This document shows positions 8,512 to 16,410 of a DNA stretch of 64,000 bases, one piece after another. Location of the stretch: positions 744,001 through 808,000 of the forward strand of contig OZ254079.1 in assembly GCA_965267475.1 (NCBI GenBank). Reading direction: 5' to 3'. The stretch comes from JBCBKU01 sp965267475 (GTDB lineage: Bacteria > Pseudomonadota > Alphaproteobacteria > Rhodobacterales > Rhodobacteraceae). A program made the position numbers and the translations under genes. Each line of letters opens with the position of its first letter. Position 1 is the first letter of the stretch. A model generated the notes under the pieces. The model was not told the origin of the DNA, made no database searches, and saw only the letters and a list, made by a program, of their open reading frames with translations.

Positions 8512-8728
8512 GCGGTTCCACCCAGTTTCGTAAGGTTTGTCAAATTTTGTGCCCAAGATCAGAAACACAACTTAAGCAGAACTTACAAAAAGACCCCCGG
8601 ACTGGCCAGATTGAATCAGCCGAATTGCGCCGGTTGCGGCGTCAGAGCGCCGTGACACGGACCCGGCGGGCCGATAAGCTTGGCAAGGTATTGATCCAAG
8701 ACCAGTTCAGACATTTAGAGAGGCATAG

Positions 8729-9382
8729 ATGCCAACAGAATTTCCTTTGAATCCTGAGTATCTGATACAATCCGAAGACGAATTGAGATCCCATTTTCCG
8801 GCCACCTATGACATTGCGGTCCAGAAGTGCCTGGACAGGCTCGACCACCACGCGAAAGCGTTTCTCGCCCAGTCGCCGTTCCTGTGCATTGGCACCCAAT
8901 CGGCAGACGGCGGCGGCGATGTAAGCCCCAGGGGCGATCCCATGGGCTTTGCCAAGCCCCTGGATGACAAGACATTGCTGATCCCGGACCGGCCCGGGAA
9001 CAACCGATTGGACACGCAATCGAATATCCTGTCGAACCCGTCGGTCGCGATGCTGTTCATGATCCCCGGCTTTGATGACACGCTTCGGATCAATGGGCGG
9101 GCGCAGATCACGCGGGACCCCGCGCTTTTAAAGCAGCTTGCGGTCGGGGACCGGGTACCGACAACGGCCATTGTCGTGACCGTGGAAGAGGTTTTCCTGC
9201 ATTGCGCCAAGGCGTTCCGGCGGTCCCGCCTTTGGGACCCGGCGGCCCGGCAGGACCGAAAAAGCCTTCCGTCGCTTTCGGCCATGATCCTGGACCAGAC
9301 AAGGGGTGCGCCGGATGATCCGGCCGAGATGGCCAAGATCGACGCGTCGCTTGAGGAAGAATACCGGAGATCGATGTACTAG
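8729..9382 (+). CDS. pyridoxamine 5'-phosphate oxidase-like FMN-binding protein, MSMEG_1061 type
   Basis: A 217-residue split-barrel flavin protein. AFLAQSPFLCIGTQSADGGGDVSPRGDPMGF near residues 43-73 and DRPGNNRLDTQSNILSNPSVAMLF near 86-109 are the FMN-contacting segments typical of the MSMEG_1061-type pyridoxamine-phosphate-oxidase-like family. The reaction is not known; such proteins are usually treated as FMN-dependent oxidoreductases. It is transcribed divergently from the LysR gene across a 217-base gap that has no other gene, and it could be a target of that regulator. Confidence 0.78.
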   Translation: MPTEFPLNPEYLIQSEDELRSHFPATYDIAVQKCLDRLDHHAKAFLAQSPFLCIGTQSADGGGDVSPRGDPMGFAKPLDDKTLLIPDRPGNNRLDTQSNILSNPSVAMLFMIPGFDDTLRINGRAQITRDPALLKQLAVGDRVPTTAIVVTVEEVFLHCAKAFRRSRLWDPAARQDRKSLPSLSAMILDQTRGAPDDPAEMAKIDASLEEEYRRSMY

Positions 9383-9398
9383 CCCGGCGCGCCGGGCT
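9381..9398. repeat. perfect 18-base palindrome between convergent genes
   Basis: AGCCCGGCG followed by its exact reverse complement spans the FMN-protein stop and the gap to the molybdoenzyme gene. It can form a seven-pair GC hairpin on either transcript. No T-run follows, so it is at best a weak or Rho-assisted terminator. Confidence 0.45.
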
Positions 9399-9401
9399 CG
9401 G

Positions 9402-10178
9402 TCAGATCCCGGCGTACCAATCGTACCCGTTGTCTTCCCAATACCCGCCCTTGCCCTGACCGAACCCTGCCAGGCTGTCGGTCAGTTCGATCCCGCGTAT
9501 ATATTTGGCCATCTTATAGCCAAGCTGACGCTCGACCCTTAGGCGCAGAGGCGCGCCGTTCCGTTCGGGCAGAAGATCACCGTTCATGCCCCAGGCCAGG
9601 ATGGTCTGTGGGTGGCGCGCATCCACCAAATCGATGCTTTCATAGTATTTGATACCGCCCGACAGTGTCTGCTGGATTGTATCCATGCAGTGGATCACCG
9701 CGTATTTCGCGCCGGCCTGAACCCCTGCGGCGTCCAGAACCTTCGCCATGGGAACGCCGGTCCATTCGGCGATACAGCTCCAACCCTCGACACAGTCATG
9801 CCGGGTGATCTGTGTACGTTGCGGCATCCCCTGAATGTCGGCAAGCGACAAGGACAGGGGCGTGTCGACCATGCCCGACACCTCAAGCCGCCAATTCTGG
9901 AAGCCGAAGATCTTCATGGCCTGATAGTCCTGGTCGGGCGGCGCGGTGACCCCGTTTGGTTTCATGCCCTGCCGAATGTCGGCCTTGGTGAACTCTTTCG
10001 CCAATGCATCCCGCCCGATGACCGCCCGTTGTACGCGTTTGGTCAGGCCGTTTGCGCCTTCCATCACGTTCCAAAGCGCCTTGTCGCCTTCGTTCAGGTC
10101 GTCGAATACCTTGCAGCCCGACAGTGCCGCGCCGCCAGCCAGAAGAAGGCCGCGCCGTGTGAGTTTGCGCGTGCTCAT
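9402..10178 (-). CDS. molybdopterin-dependent oxidoreductase, Tat lipoprotein
   Basis: A 258-residue protein of the sulfite-oxidase/YedY fold. The N-terminus TRRGLLLAGGAALSGC combines a twin-arginine signal with a lipobox, so mature Cys22 is probably lipidated and the enzyme sits on the periplasmic face. RHDCVEGWSCIAEWTG contains Cys129, expected to ligate molybdenum. It overlaps the cytochrome b gene by 4 bases, making a membrane redox pair similar in plan to MsrPQ, which repairs oxidised methionine. The partner is not MsrQ-like, so substrate identity is open. Confidence 0.82.
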   Translation of the reverse strand: MSTRKLTRRGLLLAGGAALSGCKVFDDLNEGDKALWNVMEGANGLTKRVQRAVIGRDALAKEFTKADIRQGMKPNGVTAPPDQDYQAMKIFGFQNWRLEVSGMVDTPLSLSLADIQGMPQRTQITRHDCVEGWSCIAEWTGVPMAKVLDAAGVQAGAKYAVIHCMDTIQQTLSGGIKYYESIDLVDARHPQTILAWGMNGDLLPERNGAPLRLRVERQLGYKMAKYIRGIELTDSLAGFGQGKGGYWEDNGYDWYAGI

Positions 10179-10894
10179 GCCTCTTCTCCTTCTTCCTTAT
10201 CGGTCCGGTAATAGCCGGTGATCATGGACCGGAGTTCGTTGATTGGTCCGGCAAGGAAAATCATGGCGATATGGACCACGAAGAAGAGAACCAGAAGCGC
10301 CATGCCGACAAAATGAAATGTGCGCGCCGTTTGCCGCCCGCCAAAGATATCGGTCAGCCAGGGCATGGCCGCATTCCAGCCGGGCGACATGGCAAGCCCT
10401 GTGGCGAACATCAGCGGGAACAGAACGAACAGGACCCCGCCATAGGTCAGCTTTTGCAGCGGGCTGTAGCGGCGCGTGTGATGAAACTTGAACCGCGCAT
10501 GGTCGGCAATGTCGCGGCCAAGCGCGCTGAAATCCCTCCGCCCCGGGATCAGATCGCGCGTCAGGTGCCGTGTGATCACCGCCCCCACGAGCCAAAGGAT
10601 CAGCACGCCGAGAAAAACCCAGGCAAAGAAGAAATGGATGATCCGACCCGTCCCGAGATCGCGGTAAGACGGGATCGTCATCCAGAACGGAATGGCGGGC
10701 TCGGCCGGGGTTCCAAGTCTCAGGATCGCATTGTCGAACTCAAACCCCGATTGTTCGCCCACATACAGGATCGGGTGGGCATTGAAGATCTGCAAGCCGG
10801 TCAGAAGCAGGAAGAACATCGCGATGGCCCAACCCCAATGGGTCAGCCGGGTCCAAAGCGTCTGGCGATAAACAAGCGGTCCTTGCGGGCGCAT
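10175..10894 (-). CDS. cytochrome b/b6-domain membrane protein
   Basis: A 239-residue protein with four main hydrophobic helices (about residues 20-40, 90-115, 150-175, 200-222) and helix-borne histidines (THWGWAI, RIIHFFFAW, TFHFVGMALL, FVVHIAMIF) suited to bind two haems b. It resembles the cytochrome b subunits of thiosulfate reductase, formate dehydrogenase and Ni-hydrogenase. The ATG at 10894 is chosen because AGGAGA lies 7 bases upstream. It should exchange electrons between quinol and the adjacent molybdopterin lipoprotein. Its promoter resembles that of the fasciclin gene. Confidence 0.82.
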   Translation of the reverse strand: MRPQGPLVYRQTLWTRLTHWGWAIAMFFLLLTGLQIFNAHPILYVGEQSGFEFDNAILRLGTPAEPAIPFWMTIPSYRDLGTGRIIHFFFAWVFLGVLILWLVGAVITRHLTRDLIPGRRDFSALGRDIADHARFKFHHTRRYSPLQKLTYGGVLFVLFPLMFATGLAMSPGWNAAMPWLTDIFGGRQTARTFHFVGMALLVLFFVVHIAMIFLAGPINELRSMITGYYRTDKEEGEEA

Positions 10895-10927
10895 CTGAAG
10901 TCTCCTTTCTGCCGGTCTACTCCTTCC

Positions 10928-10956
10928 TAGACGGGGGTGGCGGTCAAAGAGTTTCA
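10928..10956 (-). promoter_or_regulatory. predicted ECF-sigma promoter of the cytochrome b/molybdoenzyme operon
   Basis: On the minus strand, TGAAAC (10956-10951) and CGTCTA (10933-10928) are separated by exactly 17 bases, the architecture of ECF promoters (AAC in the -35, CGT in the -10). The same hexamers and spacing occur before the fasciclin gene (12195-12223), which points to shared control by the sigma factor encoded between them. Confidence 0.65.
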
Positions 10957-11011
10957 CCTCTTTGTGGACAGCCGTAACATTTTCCGATCCTCTTAGGCGG
11001 TAGGGGGGCGC

Positions 11012-11557
11012 ATGGCCGAGCCTGAAGACATCGCAGCGCTGATCGACCGGATCGCCCTGGGGGACCGGACGGCCTTCGATGCGCTTTATTCCGCGATGTC
11101 GCCGAAACTTTTTGGCGTGCTTGTCCGTCTTCTTAGGGATCGGGCAGAAGCCGAGGATGCGTTACAAGAGGTTTTCGTGCGGGTCTGGCAAAGGGCCGGG
11201 GCCTTTCGGTCCGGTGGCACCAGCGCCATTCCGTGGCTGATCGCGGTGACGCGGAACCATGCGATTGACCGGATCCGGGCGCGCAAGCCCGTGTCCGAAG
11301 ATATCGATGCGGCAGAACGCATGTCCGATCCCGGCCCGACGCCCGAGGCGGCGGCGGTGGCCGCGGATGAGACATCGCGGCTGGATCATTGCCTGGGGGA
11401 GCTGGAAGAGGACAAATCGGCAGCCGTCAAGGCGGCCTATATGGAAGGGTACACGTATCAGGAACTGGCCGACCGGTTCAGCGTGCCGCTGAACACCATG
11501 CGGACCTGGCTTAGGCGCAGCCTGATCAAATTGAAGAACTGTTTGGACGATGGCTGA
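11012..11557 (+). CDS. ECF-family RNA polymerase sigma factor, SigK-like
   Basis: A 181-residue extracytoplasmic-function sigma factor. Region 2 covers about residues 25-95 (DAEDALQEVFVRVW-type helix, then PWLIAVTRNHAIDRIR for -10 recognition). Region 4 covers about 125-178 with YMEGYTYQELADRFSVPLNT as the -35-binding helix-turn-helix. The anti-sigma gene overlaps its end by 8 bases, the usual sign of stoichiometric co-translation. The combination with an RskA-like partner and a fasciclin gene parallels SigK/RskA of mycobacteria, whose targets include fasciclin-domain proteins. Confidence 0.9.
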   Translation: MAEPEDIAALIDRIALGDRTAFDALYSAMSPKLFGVLVRLLRDRAEAEDALQEVFVRVWQRAGAFRSGGTSAIPWLIAVTRNHAIDRIRARKPVSEDIDAAERMSDPGPTPEAAAVAADETSRLDHCLGELEEDKSAAVKAAYMEGYTYQELADRFSVPLNTMRTWLRRSLIKLKNCLDDG

Positions 11558-12197
11558 AGACGACCGCACCGACGAAACCCTGGCCGCCGAGTATGTGCTT
11601 GGCGTGCTTGAGGGTGCCGAACGCGCCGAGGTGGCCGCCCGCATCGGGCGTGACGCGGCCTTTGCGCGCCGTGTCGCGTCGTGGGAGGACCGTTTGGGCG
11701 GCTTGGGCGAGGGGTACGATCCCGTCGCACCACCGTCCGCAGCCAAGGCGGCCATCGATGCGCGGCTGTTCGGGGCCGAAAAACCACGTTTCGGCTGGGG
11801 CCGATGGCTGTCCGGCGCGCTTGCGGCAACTCTGGCCGCTGCCGTCTTGCTGGCCTTCGTCTTTCCGCCTGTCCCCTCGGACCGTCTGGTGGCCGAATTG
11901 GCTGCGGACGGGTCCGATTTCACCTTCTCGGCCGAGATCGAGGATGGCACGCTTCAGGTCGCGCTCGCCTCGGGCACCGTGCCGGATGACCGCGATCTGG
12001 AACTTTGGCTGATCGTGGGCGACGCGGCGCCCGTGTCCTTGGGTCTTTTCACCGCCGAACGCACACCCCCGCCCACCCCTTATGTCGAAGGCCAGATCCT
12101 GGCTGTCAGCCTTGAACCCAAGGGCGGATCGACCACGGGCGCACCCACGGGGCCGGTCGTCGCGCTGGGCGAATTGAAAAAAATTTCGGACACCTGA
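11550..12197 (+). CDS. RskA-type anti-sigma factor
   Basis: A 215-residue single-pass membrane protein. The N-terminal cytoplasmic domain (about 1-75, with AAEYVLGVLEGAERAEVAAR) resembles the RskA N-terminal sigma-binding domain, residues 85-107 form one transmembrane helix, and the rest is a periplasmic RskA-C-like domain (SDFTFSAEIEDGTLQVAL). No zinc-type HxxxCxxC motif is present. It should hold the upstream ECF factor at the membrane and release it on proteolysis after a periplasmic signal. It may itself sense redox or cell-envelope state; the signal is not visible. Confidence 0.85.
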   Translation: MAEDDRTDETLAAEYVLGVLEGAERAEVAARIGRDAAFARRVASWEDRLGGLGEGYDPVAPPSAAKAAIDARLFGAEKPRFGWGRWLSGALAATLAAAVLLAFVFPPVPSDRLVAELAADGSDFTFSAEIEDGTLQVALASGTVPDDRDLELWLIVGDAAPVSLGLFTAERTPPPTPYVEGQILAVSLEPKGGSTTGAPTGPVVALGELKKISDT

Positions 12198-12223
12198 AAC
12201 TATTCCCGAACCTCTCCCGTCTT
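12195..12223 (+). promoter_or_regulatory. predicted ECF-sigma promoter of the fasciclin gene
   Basis: TGAAAC (12195-12200) and CGTCTT (12218-12223) are separated by 17 bases. The element overlaps the last codons of the anti-sigma gene, and its -10 ends 53 bases before the fasciclin ATG. It matches the motif before the cytochrome b gene in both hexamers and spacing. Confidence 0.65.
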
Positions 12224-12275
12224 TGTGATGTTCCCGGCCAACGGGACAGCACAACCAAAGACAGGAGACACCTAC

Positions 12276-12830
12276 ATGTTCACTTCCCTTCGCATCGCCG
12301 CCGTTGCCGGCGCCATGACCATGACCGCGCTTTCGGCTTTCGCCATGAACCCGGATGTGGGCGGCGCGCCCATGTTCTCGGACAAGAACATCATCGAAAA
12401 TGCCGTGAACTCGGCCGACCACACGACCCTGGTTGCCGCCGTTCAGGCCGCGGGCCTGGTCGAGGCGCTTCAAGGCGACGGCCCGTTCACCGTTTTCGCA
12501 CCGGTCAACGATGCGTTCGCGGCCCTGCCGGACGGCACGGTCGAAACGCTTCTGAAGCCTGAAAACAAGGACATGCTGACCAAGATCCTGACGGCCCATG
12601 TCATTCCGGCCAAGCTGTCGGGCGAGATGCTGATGGCTCAGGCCAAGTCCAGCGTCGACGGGTTCTTCCACCTCGACACGCTGTCGGGCGACGCCTTGTC
12701 GGCACAGGTCAAGGGCGGGTCGCTTTTCATCTATGACGAAAACGGCAATGCGGGTCGCGTGACCATCGCTGACGTCAACCAGTCCAACGGCGTGATCCAC
12801 GTGGTCGATACGGTGCTGCTGCCGAAGTAA
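12276..12830 (+). CDS. secreted fasciclin-domain protein
   Basis: A 184-residue protein with a signal peptide (MFTSLRIAAVAGAMTMTALSAFA) and one FAS1 domain: NSADHTTLVAAVQAAGLVEAL, then GPFTVFAPVNDAFAALP, and the C-terminal SNGVIHVVDTVLLPK, which are the H1 and H2 motifs of the fold. FAS1 proteins act as exported or surface adhesion and binding proteins. The ATG at 12276 is chosen for AGGAGA 9 bases upstream and the complete signal peptide. The gene follows the sigma/anti-sigma pair, carries the shared ECF-like promoter and ends at a strong terminator. Confidence 0.9.
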   Translation: MFTSLRIAAVAGAMTMTALSAFAMNPDVGGAPMFSDKNIIENAVNSADHTTLVAAVQAAGLVEALQGDGPFTVFAPVNDAFAALPDGTVETLLKPENKDMLTKILTAHVIPAKLSGEMLMAQAKSSVDGFFHLDTLSGDALSAQVKGGSLFIYDENGNAGRVTIADVNQSNGVIHVVDTVLLPK

Positions 12831-12858
12831 CCTTCCCGGTTACCACTGACGTGGATCG

Positions 12859-12895
12859 AACCCGGCCGCATGGTCCCTCGCGGCCGGGTTTTTCC
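12859..12895 (+). terminator. Rho-independent terminator of the fasciclin gene
   Basis: AACCCGGCCGC (12859-12869) pairs exactly with GCGGCCGGGTT (12880-12890) around a 10-base loop and is followed by more T residues (TTTTT at 12889-12893). It ends just before the stop of the convergent ThuA gene. Confidence 0.85.
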
Positions 12896-12899
12896 GTGC

Positions 12900-13685
12900 T
12901 CAGTGGAACCCTTTTTCGCCCTTGGCGTGCAGTTTCGCGCCTTTTTCCTCGATCGGCTCCAACGCCTGATCCACCGGGCGGTTGTCGGCATCGCGGACAC
13001 GCTCCAGACGCGCACCCGCAGGCTCGGCCCAATGGACGGCGTTGGCGATCACCTTCTGAATGTTGGCGTCGTGATAAGTCGGGTAGGTTTCGTGCCCCGG
13101 CTGAAAATAGAAGACTGCGCCCGCACCGCGCCGCCATGTCAGGCCGGACCGGAATATCTCTCCCCCTTCAAACCAACCCACGAACACGGTTTCCAGCGGA
13201 TCGGGCACGCTGAAGGGTTCGCCGTACATTTCTTCCTGTGACAGTTCGAAATGATCCGGCAATCCGGCAGCGATGGGATGGCCGGGTGAGGTCACCCAAA
13301 GGCGCTCTTTCTCTCCGGCTTCGCGCCACTTCAGGGCGCAGGGCGTCCCCATCAGCCGCTTGAACGGCTTGGCGAAATGGGCCGAATGCAGCGCGATGAA
13401 CCCCATGCCGCCCCAGACGTGGTCGGCCACCCGTTCGACGATCTTGTCGTCCACATCGCCATGGGCTGCATGCCCCCACCAGATCAGCACATCGGTCTCG
13501 GCCAGCCGGGCTTCGGTCAGACCATGTTCGGGCTCTTGCAATGTCGCGGTCGTGGCCGTGATCCCACCGGCCCCATTCAGCGCATCGGCAATGCAGCCAT
13601 GGATGCCTTTGGGATAGTTTGCGGCGACCACATCGCTGGTCGTTTCATGCACATTTTCATTCCAAACCGTGACGCGAATCGTCAT
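12900..13685 (-). CDS. ThuA-domain protein (trehalose-utilisation type)
   Basis: A 261-residue class I glutamine-amidotransferase-like protein. VTVWNENVHE opens the domain, DVLIWWGHAAHGDV and GFIALHSAHFAKPFKRLMG carry the conserved ThuA motifs, and GAGAVFYFQPGHETYPTYHD is the C-terminal signature. ThuA of Sinorhizobium takes part in conversion of trehalose-type disaccharides to 3-keto derivatives together with a Gfo/Idh/MocA-type dehydrogenase. Here a Gfo/Idh/MocA gene lies 15 bases upstream, so a keto-sugar pathway is plausible, but the exact reaction is unknown. Confidence 0.83.
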   Translation of the reverse strand: MTIRVTVWNENVHETTSDVVAANYPKGIHGCIADALNGAGGITATTATLQEPEHGLTEARLAETDVLIWWGHAAHGDVDDKIVERVADHVWGGMGFIALHSAHFAKPFKRLMGTPCALKWREAGEKERLWVTSPGHPIAAGLPDHFELSQEEMYGEPFSVPDPLETVFVGWFEGGEIFRSGLTWRRGAGAVFYFQPGHETYPTYHDANIQKVIANAVHWAEPAGARLERVRDADNRPVDQALEPIEEKGAKLHAKGEKGFH

Positions 13686-13700
13686 GGCGTCTCTCCTTTT

Positions 13701-14747
13701 TCAAAGGGTGATGCGGGTTCCGGTATCGGAGGCCTGTTCGCAGGCGGCCAGCACGGCCTGAACCTCGGCGCCGCGCGCGAAATCGGGTTGCACGGCGGAC
13801 CCGTCAGAAAGCGCCGCGAAGAACCGGTCTTGCAGGCTGGGGACCTCGATCGGTGTCACGTCCTGCCAGTCGCCCGGTTCATCCGTGCCCGCGGCATGGG
13901 TTTTCAGCCAGCATGTCCGCCCGTTGGTCCATAGCTGCAACGCGCCTTCGGTGCCATGCACTTCAAGGGTCAGGTCGTTCAGATATCCGGTCGCGAAGCG
14001 CGTGCAGTGAAACACGCCCGAGGCGCCGCTGGCCAGCCGCCCATGGGCCACCGCGCTGTCATTGGCATCCAAAGTGTAGTCGTCGATCTTGCCGCCCGGC
14101 GCCTTGTCAAAAGTGGTCAACTGGCACGAAACCTCGGCCAGGGACGACCCCATGATGAAAGTGGCCAAGTCGAACAGGTGCACACCGATGTCGCCCAGAA
14201 CCCCGGTCGAGCCATGGGCCGTCGATAGGCGCCACAGCCATGTGGGTTCGGTCGCCCAATCGCCCCAAGCGTCTTGGACCAGCCAGCTTTGCCGGTACGC
14301 TGCCGAGAAATGGCGGATCTTGCCCAGGCTCCCTTCGGCCACGCGCCGCGCCGCGTCCTGAACCGCCCAGCCGTTTCGATAGCTGAAGTTGACCATGTTC
14401 GGGATGCCCGCAGCCGCGGCCCGATCGGCCAGATCCCGCGCTTCATCCGGGCCTGGCGTCAGGGGCTTTTCGCAAAGGATCGGAATGCCCGCTTCGATCA
14501 GCGGCAGGCAGGTCGCGTAATGCGCCCCGTCGATGGTCGCATTCAGCGCACCGTCGAAGGATTGCGTGGCAAGCGCCGCGCCCAGATCGGTGAAGACCGC
14601 AGGGACGCCAAACTCTTCCGCAAAGGCCCGAAGCCGGTCGGTGTCCAGGTCCACGACGCCCGCAATCTGGACATCATCGCGTTCTAAAAGCGCTTTGGCA
14701 TGATTGCCGGACATGCGCCCGGCGCCAATCATCAGAAGGTCCACCAT
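13701..14747 (-). CDS. Gfo/Idh/MocA family oxidoreductase
   Basis: A 348-residue NAD(P)-dependent sugar dehydrogenase-like protein. MIGAGRMSGNHAKALL is the Rossmann motif, ILCEKPLTPG supplies the catalytic Lys, and LGDIGVHLFDLATFI the Asp/His pair, so the active site looks intact. It lies 3 bases after the MatB-like gene and 15 bases before the ThuA gene. Association with ThuA fits oxidation of a sugar, such as a disaccharide or a polyol. The substrate is not defined by the sequence. Confidence 0.82.
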   Translation of the reverse strand: MVDLLMIGAGRMSGNHAKALLERDDVQIAGVVDLDTDRLRAFAEEFGVPAVFTDLGAALATQSFDGALNATIDGAHYATCLPLIEAGIPILCEKPLTPGPDEARDLADRAAAAGIPNMVNFSYRNGWAVQDAARRVAEGSLGKIRHFSAAYRQSWLVQDAWGDWATEPTWLWRLSTAHGSTGVLGDIGVHLFDLATFIMGSSLAEVSCQLTTFDKAPGGKIDDYTLDANDSAVAHGRLASGASGVFHCTRFATGYLNDLTLEVHGTEGALQLWTNGRTCWLKTHAAGTDEPGDWQDVTPIEVPSLQDRFFAALSDGSAVQPDFARGAEVQAVLAACEQASDTGTRITL

Positions 14748-14750
14748 GGC

Positions 14751-16256
14751 CTATCCAAATATCTCTTTGTGCTGATCTCTGAGAATGTTCTTCTGAACCT
14801 TGCCCATCGTGTTGCGCGGAAGGGCATCGGTAAAGACAAATTTCTTGGGTTGCTTGTAGCGCGCAAGATCCGGTGCAATTGCCGTGCTGATTGCGTCCGC
14901 AGACACATCGCCATCGCGGATCACCACCGCCACGACCCCTTCACCGAAATCCGCATGGGGCACGCCGATCACGGCGCTTTCGCTGACGCCGGGAACGTCG
15001 TCGATCAGGGACTCAATTTCTTTGGGATAGACGTTGTAGCCGCCCGAAATGATCATGTCCTTCGCGCGTCCGACGATGTGAATATACCCGTCAGCGTCGC
15101 GTCGCCCTATATCGCCGGTGATGAACCAACCGTCCGGGCGCAGTTCCTCGGCGGTTTTCTCGGGCATCTGCCAATAGCCCTGAAAGACGTTGGGACCCCG
15201 AACCTCGATCACGCCGGGATCGCCATCGGGCACCGGATCGGTGGTGCCGTCGGTGACGATCCGCAGATCAACACCGGGCAAGGGGTGGCCAACCGTCCCG
15301 GGGCGTCTGTCCCCGTCATAGGGGTTCGAGGTGTTCATATTCGTTTCGGTCATCCCATAGCGTTCGAGGATCCGATGACCGGTCGCCTCGGTCCAGGCTG
15401 TGTGGGTCTCGGCCAGAAGTGGGGCCGAGCCCGACACGAACAGCCGGATGCCCTTTGCGGCCTCCGCCAGTCCGGCTTCCTTCAGCAGGCGAACATAGAA
15501 GGTGGGCACCCCCATCAAGGCCGTGGCCCGGGGCAGTGCCTTCAGTACCGCAGCGGCATCAAAGCCCGGCATGACGATCAGCCGCGCGCCCGCAATCAGG
15601 GCGATGTTCGTGGCCACGAAAAGCCCGTGGGTATGGAAGATCGGAAGGGCATGGATCAGCACATCGTCAGACGTGAAGCGCCAGACCTTGGTCAGCGCCT
15701 CGGCGTTCGACGCCAGATTGCCGTGGCTCAGCATCGCACCCTTGGAGCGGCCCGTCGTGCCCGAGGTATAAAGGATTGCCGCAAGATCATCGGCAGCCCT
15801 TGGCACCGGGGTCAGGCTTGGCGATGCCTCTGCCGCCTCTGTCAGCGTTCCCGCCCCGTCTGCACCCAGCGTCAGCACGGCTCTGGTGCCTGCCGCAGCC
15901 GCGATCGGTTCAAGCGCTTCGACCTTCTGGGGATCAACGACCAAAACGGTCGGTTCCGCGTCGCCCAGGAAGTATTCAAGCTCGGCGGGCTTGTATCCGG
16001 TGTTCAGGGGCAGAAAGACGCCGCCCGCCATGACCGTTCCCAAATAAAGCGCAATCGCCTCGACCGTTTTTGGAACCTGCGCGGCGACCCGATCGCCCGG
16101 AGCAACGCCATGCTGAGCCAGCGCCGACCCGATCCGGCCCGCCAGATCGAAAAGATCTGCGTAACTCAGCGCGGACCCATCCGGCAGATCGGCGAATACC
16201 GATGCGGGGCTTTGCCGACCCGCGGCGCACAGGATGTCGATCAAATGGTTGGACAA
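14751..16256 (-). CDS. matB: malonyl-CoA synthetase (MatB-like acyl-CoA ligase)
   Basis: A 501-residue ANL-family ligase that activates an acid as acyl-AMP and transfers it to CoA. ILYTSGTTGRSKGAMLSHGN is the ATP P-loop, RYGMTETNMNTSNPYDGDRRPGTVG the acid-binding and adenine region typical of malonate-CoA ligases (MTETNMNTSNP is a good MatB marker), and DGWFITGDIGR the hinge. NTMGKVQK near the C-terminus holds the catalytic Lys. No malonyl-CoA decarboxylase or malonate transporter gene accompanies it, and it is instead followed directly by the Gfo/Idh and ThuA genes. Confidence 0.83.
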   Translation of the reverse strand: MSNHLIDILCAAGRQSPASVFADLPDGSALSYADLFDLAGRIGSALAQHGVAPGDRVAAQVPKTVEAIALYLGTVMAGGVFLPLNTGYKPAELEYFLGDAEPTVLVVDPQKVEALEPIAAAAGTRAVLTLGADGAGTLTEAAEASPSLTPVPRAADDLAAILYTSGTTGRSKGAMLSHGNLASNAEALTKVWRFTSDDVLIHALPIFHTHGLFVATNIALIAGARLIVMPGFDAAAVLKALPRATALMGVPTFYVRLLKEAGLAEAAKGIRLFVSGSAPLLAETHTAWTEATGHRILERYGMTETNMNTSNPYDGDRRPGTVGHPLPGVDLRIVTDGTTDPVPDGDPGVIEVRGPNVFQGYWQMPEKTAEELRPDGWFITGDIGRRDADGYIHIVGRAKDMIISGGYNVYPKEIESLIDDVPGVSESAVIGVPHADFGEGVVAVVIRDGDVSADAISTAIAPDLARYKQPKKFVFTDALPRNTMGKVQKNILRDQHKEIFG

Positions 16257-16410
16257 GGGGCATGCTCCCGCCGGAATTCAGGAAGGTATGCGCATGGGGG
16301 CCGCCCTTGGCAAGGCGCCACGGGCAACTGAAAGATCACGAACTCGGTGGGACTTGCAGGCGCCATGGCCATCTTGCCGATCAAACGGCCCGCGAGGATG
16401 TTGTTCTCTG

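Noticed and set aside
9402..10894. Naming the molybdoenzyme and cytochrome as MsrP and MsrQ.
   Set aside because: The catalytic protein shares the YedY fold, but it is a lipoprotein and the membrane partner resembles thiosulfate-reductase or hydrogenase cytochrome b rather than the MsrQ ferric-reductase-like family.
14700..16331. A 543-codon frame antisense to matB.
   Set aside because: The opposite strand encodes a full ANL ligase with all motifs. The frame is rich in His, Arg and Gln without any fold-like pattern.
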